The position numbers and the translations under genes are program-made. DNA of 64,000 nucleotides, taken from contig NZ_JARGNB010000006.1 in NCBI RefSeq assembly GCF_030167915.1, positions 310,001-374,000 of the forward strand, read 5' to 3'. Below, in pieces: positions 55,597 to 63,378 of this stretch (positions are counted from its first letter, which is position 1; every line of letters begins with the position of its first letter). Origin of the DNA: Aquabacterium humicola. GTDB lineage: Bacteria > Pseudomonadota > Gammaproteobacteria > Burkholderiales > Burkholderiaceae_C. The notes under the pieces are model-generated. The model had not been told where the DNA came from. It saw only the letters and a program-made list of their open reading frames with translations, and searched no databases.

Positions 55597-55713
55597 GACG
55601 CGCGGGGCGCGTCGTCCCTGTTGTGCGCGTTGGATGCGACAGCGCTAGCGCGCTGCGCATCAACTTGCACGAGGCCCGCGCTGACGCGCGGGCTGCGGCG
55701 CGCGGGGCGCGCC
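55597..55713. repeat. Cluster of strong hairpins at the left island edge
   Basis: Four structures lie in about 120 bases. GACGCGC-GGG-GCGCGTC is at 55597-55613. A long imperfect stem with single-base bulges spans about 55623-55670 around GCGCTAGCGC. GCCCGCGC-TGAC-GCGCGGGC is at 55674-55693. GGCGCGC-GGG-GCGCGCC is at 55697-55713. The first and last share a CGCGGGGCGCG core. They follow the reductase stop directly. They may be an unusual terminator array or a REP/IS200-like palindromic element. The rest of the 338-base gap, to 55940, holds no gene I can see; a TTGACC box at 55797 is a weak promoter guess. Confidence 0.6.
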
Positions 55714-55940
55714 TGTGGGTGGCTGCTTTGCAGCGTGAGCCGTCACTGGCATCGCGGTGCCGCATGACTGCTCCTCGCGAAACGCCGTCCTCGGAGTTGA
55801 CCTACTTTCGCGGACCTCGAAATCCAAGCCCCAACCGCTTCTCTGGAGCGAGGCAGTTCCACCTCTACCTTTGCCATGTAGGACAATGACACCCATAAGG
55901 CCTGACTCACGGCAGCAGGCCGTCTATGCAGGGATATGGC

Positions 55941-57623
55941 ATGGCGACCGTGAACAAAAAGATCAGACTTGCATCCTTGGAGTTCAGCGCGTCACCGTTC
56001 CGCAAGCTGCGCGGGTTCAAGATTGACTTCGCCGAGCGGCTGACGATCGTTGCCGGTCACAACGGCATTGGCAAATCGACGATCCTTGGATTGGTGGCGA
56101 ACACGTTCGGCCTCACGGGATCCAGCGACCCCAAGAGCTACGCGGGCGATCCGTTCTACGCGAACGTAGAGCGCATCGTCTACTTGGCATTGGCCGAAGT
56201 CGGACCTGCGCAAGCGAGTCCGTCCGAAGCGCCAGTGGTGTCGGCGAACGTCTACGGCATGTCAATGCGGAAGCGATGCTCAATGACGCAGCGGAGCCAG
56301 TGGCAGCGTGCCCGCATCGTGCCGCGCACCATCGAACCTAAAGACGACGACGCGGTCGGGCCAGACGCGAAGATTCCACTGCCGACCCTTTACCTCGGCA
56401 TCCGCCGGCTCGCGACCATCGGCGAGGCGAGCGAAAAGGAAGTCCAGGTTGGCGCGCTGGACATGCATGTCGATGACCGCCAGGTCATGGTCGATTTCGC
56501 CAACGCCGTCATGCTGGGCATCACTGTCACGCCCGACGTGACCTTGCAGAGCATAAAAGGATCGCTGAAGAGGACCGCACAACCCGGCTATCCCGACCAC
56601 GAGGCCCTTGCGGTATCGCTCGGGCAGGACAGTCTCGGAAGCATCGGCACGGCGCTAGCGTCGTTCAATCGTCTGAAACGGGAAATGGGGGACAACTATC
56701 CGGGCGGATTGCTGGTTATCGACGAAATCGACGCCGGGTTCCATCCACACGCGATCGACCGGCTGGTGACTGCCCTCAAGGCACAAGCCCGACGCCTAGA
56801 TCTTCAGATTGTCGCGACCACGCACTCACCCCGCATGATCGAAGCAGTGCATCCTGAGGGACGAGGAAACATGCGTGCCCCAGACAAGGTGGTCTATCTG
56901 ATCGACACGCGGCGGCCGCGACTCGCGGAGAACCAATCACTAGCCGCCATCCTGAGCGACATGGCGCTGAGAGACGATGAGCCGCCGAGCAAGCCCGTAC
57001 TGTGTGCCTACTTTGAGGACGAGGAGGGGATGCAGTTCTTCGATGCGCTATTTCCGCGCGCGAAGCGAGCCGGTCTTGGCCGTCGCCTTGGCGTTCAGAT
57101 CAAGCTCATTGCTCTGGGCGTCGGCGGCTCGCACCTGATCGGCCTTCCCAGCAAGGATCCGATCTTCAAAGACCGCGTGCTCGTCGTCGATGCCGACACG
57201 ACGATCCCCAATGCGGCCGCGGAGCGTGGCAACGCGATTAAGCTTCCATGCGCCGTCGGAGCGCGGGGCAAGGCCCGGTCACCGGAGAACACCATTCGGC
57301 TCTTTTTGCGCGGAGTTGTCGAAGCGCAAGGCGGGCCTCTGCACGACGCCATTCATGGATTCACGGTCACCAATCCAAGCACGGACAGGCTTCTCGCCAC
57401 CTTTTTCGACAATGGAGCCGGAACCAGCGACGAACGGGAAAGCACGAAGGCTTGGTGGATCGCGATGTGGAAGAAGTTGAAGAGCTGGGGTGTGCTTGAA
57501 GTCTGGGCGACCTTGCACGCAGCAGAGGTGGAAGAATTTCGTCGCGCGTTCGAAGCTGCGTGCACCGTTACGGCAACGCGGGTTAAGTTGACGGCTCTGT
57601 CCAGCGCCAAGAGCAACGTCTAG
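55941..57623 (+). CDS. OLD-like ABC-ATPase with TOPRIM-like C-terminal domain
   Basis: 560 residues. The ATPase has Walker A GHNGIGKST (39-47), an ABC signature SLGQDSLG (226-233), Walker B VIDEID (259-264) and H-loop ATTHSP (His295). The C-terminal third has FEDEEGMQFF (acidic at about 359-362) and VLVVDAD (Asp417, Asp419), which fit TOPRIM/DUF4435-type nuclease active sites. OLD, Gabija and PARIS proteins share this plan and act in phage defence. ATG 55941 has AGGGA six bases upstream; ATG 55926 is possible. Codon GC3 is lower than in the core genes, suggesting acquisition. It is likely in operon with the methyltransferase 11 bases on. Confidence 0.8.
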   Translation: MATVNKKIRLASLEFSASPFRKLRGFKIDFAERLTIVAGHNGIGKSTILGLVANTFGLTGSSDPKSYAGDPFYANVERIVYLALAEVGPAQASPSEAPVVSANVYGMSMRKRCSMTQRSQWQRARIVPRTIEPKDDDAVGPDAKIPLPTLYLGIRRLATIGEASEKEVQVGALDMHVDDRQVMVDFANAVMLGITVTPDVTLQSIKGSLKRTAQPGYPDHEALAVSLGQDSLGSIGTALASFNRLKREMGDNYPGGLLVIDEIDAGFHPHAIDRLVTALKAQARRLDLQIVATTHSPRMIEAVHPEGRGNMRAPDKVVYLIDTRRPRLAENQSLAAILSDMALRDDEPPSKPVLCAYFEDEEGMQFFDALFPRAKRAGLGRRLGVQIKLIALGVGGSHLIGLPSKDPIFKDRVLVVDADTTIPNAAAERGNAIKLPCAVGARGKARSPENTIRLFLRGVVEAQGGPLHDAIHGFTVTNPSTDRLLATFFDNGAGTSDERESTKAWWIAMWKKLKSWGVLEVWATLHAAEVEEFRRAFEAACTVTATRVKLTALSSAKSNV

Positions 57624-57634
57624 AAAACCCGGCC

Positions 57635-58504
57635 ATGTATTCCAACACTCTCTACACCCCTCTGCGCTATCCGGGTGGCAAGGCGCGATTCGCACCGCTC
57701 ATCGCGGATGTCATTCATTCGAATGCACTGACGGGCGGCCACTACATGGAGCCTTACGCGGGTGGCGCCGGCGTCGCGCTCATCCTGCTCTTCGACGGGC
57801 ACGTCTCACAAGTGCATATCAACGACGCCGATCCTGCTGTTGCAGTCTTTTGGCGTGCCGTCACGGCCAAGTCGTCAAGCATGGCCGACATGGTCGCAAA
57901 CGAGCCCGTCAACATTGATGCCTGGCATCACTGGCGATCCGTCATGCTGGGACAAACGCAAGCCACGGAACTCGAACGGGGCTTTGCGACGCTGTTCATG
58001 AATCGGACAAACCGCTCCGGGATCCTCATGGGCGGCATCATCGGCGGCAAAGGTCAGTCGGGGCCGTACAAGCTTGACGCCCGCTTCATGCGCGATCAAC
58101 TGTGCGAGCGCATCGAGCGCATCGGCAAGCATGCGGCCGCGATCAAAGTCTATGAGGAGGATTCGCGTGCACTGCTGACAAGGTGTCATACATTTCTACC
58201 CCCAAACTCGTTGGTCTACCTCGATCCGCCGTACTACGTTAAGGGCTCGGACCTATACCGCAATTTCTACACGCACGGCGACCACGAGCGCATAGCCAAA
58301 TTGTTGGCGAGCACGCGGTTCCGGCGTCCATGGATTGTCTCGTATGACAACGTCGTCGAGATTCGCGCAATGTACGAATACGCGCGGTCGTTCGACTATG
58401 GGCTCAACTACACGGCCCAGCGCCGCTATGTCGGTGCCGAAGTCATGTTTTTCAGCGACCGGTTGCTACTGCCGACCGAGGTCACCACCAAGAGCGCTGC
58501 ATAG
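57635..58504 (+). CDS. D12-class DNA adenine-N6 methyltransferase (Dam-like)
   Basis: 289 residues. The family hallmarks are all present: YPGGKARFAP (12-21), the SAM loop MEPYAGGAGVA (38-48) and the catalytic DPPY (197-200). D12 enzymes methylate adenine in short sites such as GATC. It follows the ATPase gene closely, and no restriction endonuclease is adjacent. It may mark self DNA against the ATPase's nuclease-like domain. A hairpin ACGCC-GAGA-GGCGT at 58539-58552 follows the stop. The remaining gap to 58761 shows nothing else. Confidence 0.92.
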   Translation: MYSNTLYTPLRYPGGKARFAPLIADVIHSNALTGGHYMEPYAGGAGVALILLFDGHVSQVHINDADPAVAVFWRAVTAKSSSMADMVANEPVNIDAWHHWRSVMLGQTQATELERGFATLFMNRTNRSGILMGGIIGGKGQSGPYKLDARFMRDQLCERIERIGKHAAAIKVYEEDSRALLTRCHTFLPPNSLVYLDPPYYVKGSDLYRNFYTHGDHERIAKLLASTRFRRPWIVSYDNVVEIRAMYEYARSFDYGLNYTAQRRYVGAEVMFFSDRLLLPTEVTTKSAA

Positions 58505-58761
58505 TGAAAGTTCGGTGGTGTTGTCGACACGAGATCGGACGCCGAGAGGCGTGAGGCGCAGATGGCTCAAAGGAGTGCCGCGTTCGTGGCGCTCTGCATA
58601 TGGTTGTGAATATCGTGGTGCCTGCTATGAGCGGGGGCTACGACGCACGGGCTTGAGCTGAGGTGGAAAGGGTGCCATCGCATGCGAAGTGCGCTTAGCC
58701 GGCGCATGGCATTTGCTTCCTCGCCCTTTGACAATGCGGCAGCCAAGGCCGCTCTGGGCGC

Positions 58762-60261
58762 CTACTTTCCGAATGCAACTCGGAATAGCGCATTCGCGAA
58801 CCAGAAGCGTCCGTGATCGTCCTCGTGAACTAGCCCCAACTCAAGCAACTTAGAAAATTGACGACCTTGACGTTCGTACTCTGCACCGTCGGTGAACCCG
58901 GCAAGCGCCGCAGTCGCCTCGGGATCTGAGTCAAGCTGGTGACGCAAGGTCATCAGCGGCATGGCGAAGTGTCCGATGTAGGTTCTCGGATCGCTGGAAA
59001 TTGACTCCAACGAGATGTTGGCGGTAAGGGTCACATGAATCGCTTGCTGCGCAAGGTAGGGATGACCACCGCAGATATTCCAGAGCGCCTCTAAGTTCGC
59101 TGGATCGTGCAGCGCCGGAAAGACGGCAAGAAGTGCACTCAGTTCTTCACGATCTAGGGGCTCAATCCGAAAGTGGAATCCAATGTTAAAGGGAGAACGA
59201 TGTGAATAGCCGTCTTCTAGTCTTACCGGATGCTCGTAGCAGCCAAAGAGGAGTTTGATCGTTGCCCGTCTATCCCTTTGCTCGCGGACGCGGACACTGT
59301 CATCGAGGAGCCCGCGCAGTGTGCCCAAGACCGGTTCTGCATCCTCCAGGCGTCTGATGTAGTCAAACTCGTCGAGCGCAACAATTGTTGGGCCGGCGAC
59401 GTTGCGGAACAAGCGACGGAAATAGCGCGTCGCTAGGGGAAGGCTCTCCGAGAGTTGTTCAAAACTGGGCGGCCCGTCGTAGTAAATCCCTTGATCAGAA
59501 AGTTCGTCCGCTATCGCTGCCAGGAATTGAGCGGCATCCGCTGCGCCTAGCGTGGAGCAATCGATTCGCGCGGTTTGAACGCCTTTCGCCCTCGCGACGT
59601 GCAACGCGCGGCCAATCATTGACGACTTCCCCATTTGACGGGGCCCCCAAACCGATAAGGCTGTAGTCGAATTCTCAAAGAGGCGGACGTGCAGCGATTC
59701 TTCTTGGTGACGAACCACATACAATGGAGAATCTTGGGGAACTGAGCCGCCGAGCTGAACTGATGACGTCGGTTTCGCAGACTCCTCGATACTTCTTGCG
59801 GCGGTCTGGTCCGCGCTCGCGTCGATATGCCGCCGTGCCGCATTTAGGTCGATGCTACGCAATACTTCCTCGGCGTGGGCCTCCGTCGTTCCAATCCGGG
59901 CGTCAACGAACTTCAGTCTGGCCAAAGTCAGTGGTACACGGCAGGAATCAGTCACTACTGGGATGATCGAGCGCGCGGCGGCGTCGGGATCTCGATGCAG
60001 CGAAGAAGTCCATTCGAGGGTGACCCAACGACTCCCCAGTGCCTCGGCCGAGAGCACTAATACGACATGCCTGCTCTGCGCTAACGCAACTTCGATCGTG
60101 TGAACGACATCGTCACCCGGCAATACACAGTCCTCATCGAAGAATACACTCAGTGCCCGACTTCTAAGAGCGCTGACGAGTTCGCGAGCGTATGGCTTCT
60201 GCGCACCGTTGTGGCTAAGGAATATGTGAAAGGCATACGTGGCTGTGTTGAATTCATACAC
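58762..60261 (-). CDS. TIR-domain STAND ATPase (TIR-AAA_35), predicted immune effector
   Basis: 499 residues. The TIR domain is at about 9-140: FHIFLSHNGAQ, VFFDEDCVLPGD, and the predicted NADase Glu83 in SRWVTLEW. The ATPase is of the AAA_35 type: YVVRHQEES, Walker A WGPRQMGKSSMIG (206-214), Walker B IVALDEFDYI (293-300), and a winged-helix-like end (FSKLLELGLVHEDD). There is no long C-terminal repeat sensor, unlike most STAND immune proteins. TIR enzymes of this kind usually deplete NAD+ to stop phage growth. The GTG start has AAGGG upstream. It is convergent with the methylase gene. Codon use is lower GC than in core genes. Confidence 0.88.
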   Translation of the reverse strand: MYEFNTATYAFHIFLSHNGAQKPYARELVSALRSRALSVFFDEDCVLPGDDVVHTIEVALAQSRHVVLVLSAEALGSRWVTLEWTSSLHRDPDAAARSIIPVVTDSCRVPLTLARLKFVDARIGTTEAHAEEVLRSIDLNAARRHIDASADQTAARSIEESAKPTSSVQLGGSVPQDSPLYVVRHQEESLHVRLFENSTTALSVWGPRQMGKSSMIGRALHVARAKGVQTARIDCSTLGAADAAQFLAAIADELSDQGIYYDGPPSFEQLSESLPLATRYFRRLFRNVAGPTIVALDEFDYIRRLEDAEPVLGTLRGLLDDSVRVREQRDRRATIKLLFGCYEHPVRLEDGYSHRSPFNIGFHFRIEPLDREELSALLAVFPALHDPANLEALWNICGGHPYLAQQAIHVTLTANISLESISSDPRTYIGHFAMPLMTLRHQLDSDPEATAALAGFTDGAEYERQGRQFSKLLELGLVHEDDHGRFWFANALFRVAFGK

Positions 60262-60997
60262 GTTTCGATCCCTTCGAACGCTGCTGCCGGACTATCGCTT
60301 CGCGATCGAGCCGCCGACCATGTGAATGACGTCGCCGATCAATTTTGAGTCCATTCTCACTTCCAGAACGGCATCTTCGCCATCGGAGAGCCTCGCGTCG
60401 CAAGGCAGGTGCCGCCACAAGGCGAATCCCGTCTCCCACGTTCTCACGGGCGTGTGCGGCGCGCTCGGGCCAGCGCCGAAGCGGCGCCGAAGGCATCGAT
60501 CAGGTGCTCCATGCTGTCAGGGGTGCAGTACTCCAGGCCTGCGACGAGAGCCCCTTCATCGCTGCCCGAGGGGTGGCGACATCGGCACTTCTAGCATCGC
60601 GATCTCCAGGCTGGCGAGCAGGGCGGACAGCTCTGCGTCATCCGAAGGGTCGTCGGCGTCAGGCCTCATCGGTGGCGTCGCCCTCGACGCACCGCTTCAG
60701 ATCCGACCGCGCGTTCAAGTTCAGAGGTTCTCATTGCTGTTCGCTCCCCAACCTTGGCGGTGTCGGCGCAGTATCGGGCGCCCGTGGCCGCCGCGGCAAG
60801 GTGAGCTCCGGACGTGTGGCCCGAAAACACCGTTGCATCGCCGCCGGCCGCAACGGGCCTCCGCGCGCACCGCTTCATCGCCGTCTGGGCCAGGGCGGCG
60901 GCGAGGCGCGGGAGGGTGTTCATCGGGGTGGGCTCCGGAGCGGGTGGGCGAGGTGTGTTTTTAGCGGACCATCGGGCGTTTCCGGCCCCGCGCGTGC
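60262..60997. other. Gene-poor degraded stretch upstream of the TIR gene
   Basis: About 740 bases without an intact gene. All frames are broken into pieces with no clear start or family. Short minus-strand pieces near 60292-60669 look like decayed coding sequence and are listed separately. It separates the defence genes from the dctP relic. Confidence 0.6.
60292..60669 (-). pseudogene. Possible decayed gene(s) upstream of the TIR-STAND gene
   Basis: Three minus-strand pieces in different frames look coding-like. One begins with ATG at 60669 and runs MRPDADDPSDDAEL.. to a stop after 37 codons. Next comes a piece containing LEYCTPDSMEHLIDAFGAA. The last reads RTWETGFALWRH then DGEDAVLEVRMDSKLIGDV and stops at 60292, 31 bases before the TIR gene. 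Two frameshifts would join them into one protein. No family recognised; this is tentative. Confidence 0.3.
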
Positions 60998-61352
60998 CCT
61001 GATGCGATCAGCATCTCGGTGGCGCAGAACTCGCACCACGGCATCGGCATCGACACCTTCGCAAAGGAGGTCGAGAAGCGCACCCCCGGGCGGTACAAGG
61101 TGCAGACCTACTATTCCGGATCGCTCGGCGGCGAGCGCGAGAGCATCGAGGCGGTGCAGATCGGCACCCAGGAGCTGACTTCACCTCCACCGGCCCGGTG
61201 CCCAATTTCATGCCCGCATCCTCGGCATCCCTTTCCTGCTCCGCGACAAGGCGCGTGCCCGCGCGGTGCTCGACGGCCCGATCGGGCAGGACATGCTGAA
61301 GGCCTTCGAGCCCAAGGGCTTCAAGGCGCTGGCCTGAGGCGAGAACGGCGTG
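60998..61352 (+). pseudogene. Decayed dctP (TRAP dicarboxylate receptor) fragment
   Basis: A DctP-type TRAP receptor can be read in pieces. AISISVAQNSHHGIGIDTFA..VEKRTPGRYKVQTYYSGSLG lies in one frame. After a lost base near 61178 comes TGPVPNFMP, and after another shift near 61217 comes ILGIPFLLRDKARARAVLDG. The sequence KGFKALA is then followed by TGA where relatives have Trp, then GENGV. The signal peptide and the second half are missing. It is clearly non-functional and marks old rearrangement at this locus. Confidence 0.85.
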
Positions 61353-61370
61353 CGGGTGTGTGGCCGAAAC

Positions 61371-62660
61371 CTACTGCCGCAGCACCCGCCCTGACCGCCC
61401 ACCCGTCCCCAGCAGCTCATTGACCAGTTGATGCACCGCCGGATTCTCGAGAACGCTCATGTGATCGTCGTCGAATCCGCGCAGCGTGCTCGCCTGGGCC
61501 TGCGCCTCGGGGCGCAGCTGGCTGGCCAGCGGAATGACGCCGTCCCCGCTGCCGCGACGCAAGCCGGACTCGTTGCGGAAGCTGAACAGCAGGTGATGCT
61601 CGACATCACCCGGCAAGGGCTCGTCGAAGAGGTGGTCGAGAAAGGGCGATCCGGGTGCCAGGTTTCGCCACACCGGCACCACCACCGGCGCATACGCCAC
61701 ACCGAGCCCGGCGGTGGCTTCGCCCGAGAACGGCGTCGAGATGGAGATGAACTGGCGCAGGTAGCCGCAGGTGCGGCCCCGCGCGCACTCGGCGACGAAC
61801 TCCCGGCCGACCAGGCCGCCCATGCTGTGGGCGACGACGTGCAGTGAGCTGAAGGCGTGGCGCAGGCGCAGTTCGGCCATCAGGCCGACGAGGCCATCCC
61901 CCAGTGCCCGCAGGTCGAGTCCCGAGGGGTAGTGCATCACCCAGGGCTGGAAACGGCGGCGGTCGAGTGCGCGGATCAAGTCCGTGAAGTCGCGTGGCGT
62001 TCCGTTGATGCCGGGAATGAACAGCACCGGCGTGCGCGCGGCATCGTAGGGCTCGAGGAAGAAGATGCCGGCGTTGCCCTGCTTCATGAAGCGCACCGGC
62101 TCCCAGACGCCCATCTCCGCGGCCGCAGGGGAGAAGCGCTCGTCCTCCAGCGTCGCCAGCTGCCCCATCTGCACATCGACGCGGCCGAGCGTGGCGCCGC
62201 GCAACTCGAACAGGTTGAGCATGCCGGGCGGTGCCGGCCGCACGAGCGGCCCGCCGAGACGCAAGGCGATGTCCGTCGCGGTCAGGCCCTCGAAACGCGT
62301 GCCGGCCAGCTCGTGCCATGCCGCCGGCTCCCCCGGCTGGTAGGAGAAGTCGCGGTTCGTGTCCTGGAAGGCGAACAGATGCCTCGATTCGCGCAGGGCG
62401 GCGATGCGGAAGCTGCCGCTGCGCTCGAAGACGCGGAAGTTGTGGACCACCGGCGGGGACTCGTCGCCCAGCACGACAACGATCAGCGGGCACTCCGCAC
62501 AGGTCGGGGCCTCGAGGTTCCCTTCGAGGATGCGCAGCCGTTCGCGCGTCTCGCGCGTGTCGGCAGACAGGCGCAGCAGGTTGGTGCAGCCGGCCAGCAG
62601 CGCGATGCCGATCAGCGCCAGCAGCCAGCCGCAGCGGCGCTGACATGCCGTGCGACGCAT
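61371..62660 (-). CDS. Lipoprotein alpha/beta hydrolase (lipase-like)
   Basis: 429 residues. A lipoprotein signal (RCGWLLALIGIALLAGCTN) is followed by a first domain of unknown fold (about 30-190). The hydrolase domain then has LFIPGINGTPRDFTDLIRAL, the nucleophile AHSMGGLVG, an Asp in GSGDGVIPL and a His in DDDHMSVLE. It resembles PGAP1-like and lipase-chaperone-free lipases. It is probably envelope-bound. The ATG at 62660 fits the signal peptide; an upstream GTG at 62738 is unlikely. Confidence 0.82.
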   Translation of the reverse strand: MRRTACQRRCGWLLALIGIALLAGCTNLLRLSADTRETRERLRILEGNLEAPTCAECPLIVVVLGDESPPVVHNFRVFERSGSFRIAALRESRHLFAFQDTNRDFSYQPGEPAAWHELAGTRFEGLTATDIALRLGGPLVRPAPPGMLNLFELRGATLGRVDVQMGQLATLEDERFSPAAAEMGVWEPVRFMKQGNAGIFFLEPYDAARTPVLFIPGINGTPRDFTDLIRALDRRRFQPWVMHYPSGLDLRALGDGLVGLMAELRLRHAFSSLHVVAHSMGGLVGREFVAECARGRTCGYLRQFISISTPFSGEATAGLGVAYAPVVVPVWRNLAPGSPFLDHLFDEPLPGDVEHHLLFSFRNESGLRRGSGDGVIPLASQLRPEAQAQASTLRGFDDDHMSVLENPAVHQLVNELLGTGGRSGRVLRQ

Positions 62661-62734
62661 GCCGGGGAACGGCTGCCAGGCGGGGTGTTCGATCTGGCTT
62701 TCCAGAGTTGGCAGCCAGTGCATTGCTTCCGCCG

Positions 62735-63190
62735 TCACGGCTCACGCACGAAGCCGAGCGATTCGTACAGCAACCTCGCAGGCTCGTTGTCGATCGTGAC
62801 GACCAGACGCAGCTCGGTCTCACCGCTCTGACGCAACAGGTGCATCGATCGTTCGAGCGTCGCGCGCGCGAGCCCTTGCCGGGCAAAGGCCGGATCGGTC
62901 ATCGTGAACGCCACGAAGGGCCGTTCCTGCCAGTGCGTGACCAGTGTGGCGCTGACCAGCCGTCCCGATCGCTTCGCAACGGTCGAATGGGCAGGATCGA
63001 AAGCCCCGTATTCGCCGACGAAAGTCCTGCGCACCTCGGCGAGCGCCTCTTCCGCGGTCTCGCCGTCGTAGTCGATCGTGCCGGCATAAGCCCGGTACAT
63101 CAAGCCGCCCAATGCATCGACGTCGTCCTCGGTGGGGCGGCGCAGCCCGGCGAGCTCGGTCGCGGGGATGTCCCGCAGCAGCGCGCGCAT
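62735..63190 (-). CDS. GNAT-family N-acetyltransferase
   Basis: 151 residues from ATG 63190 (ATG 63217 also possible). The acetyl-CoA motif is FARQGLARATLERSMHLLRQ and the GNAT ending is TIDNEPARLLYESLGF. RPTEDDVDALGGLMYRAY opens the fold. The substrate is unknown. It is divergent from the cyclase gene. Confidence 0.85.
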   Translation of the reverse strand: MRALLRDIPATELAGLRRPTEDDVDALGGLMYRAYAGTIDYDGETAEEALAEVRRTFVGEYGAFDPAHSTVAKRSGRLVSATLVTHWQERPFVAFTMTDPAFARQGLARATLERSMHLLRQSGETELRLVVTIDNEPARLLYESLGFVREP

Positions 63191-63378
63191 GGAGCAGCGG
63201 TGAACGGGCTGTGGCATGGATGGTCTCGACGTCGCCCCGACGCCCTTCGGCACCGGACCGATTTTCTCGCCATGGAGTGGGTGCCACGCAGTATCGGCAC
63301 GATGCGTCGCACTGGCAATGCAGGCGCACGCCCCGGCGAGCCAGGTCCGCTGCGGGCGTGCGGCGCTAGACTGGTGCG

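Noticed and set aside
55623-55670. Integron attC site
   Set aside because: The bulged palindrome is attC-like, but its ends read GTT..AAC rather than RYYYAAC..GTTRRRY, and no integrase is in the window.
55941-58504. Classical restriction-modification system
   Set aside because: A methylase is present, but no recognisable endonuclease gene; the ATPase's TOPRIM-like part is the only nuclease candidate.
55926-60261. Retron or abortive-infection RT system
   Set aside because: OLD-type ATPases and TIR proteins can be retron effectors, but no reverse transcriptase is encoded and no msr/msd-like pairing was seen near the genes.
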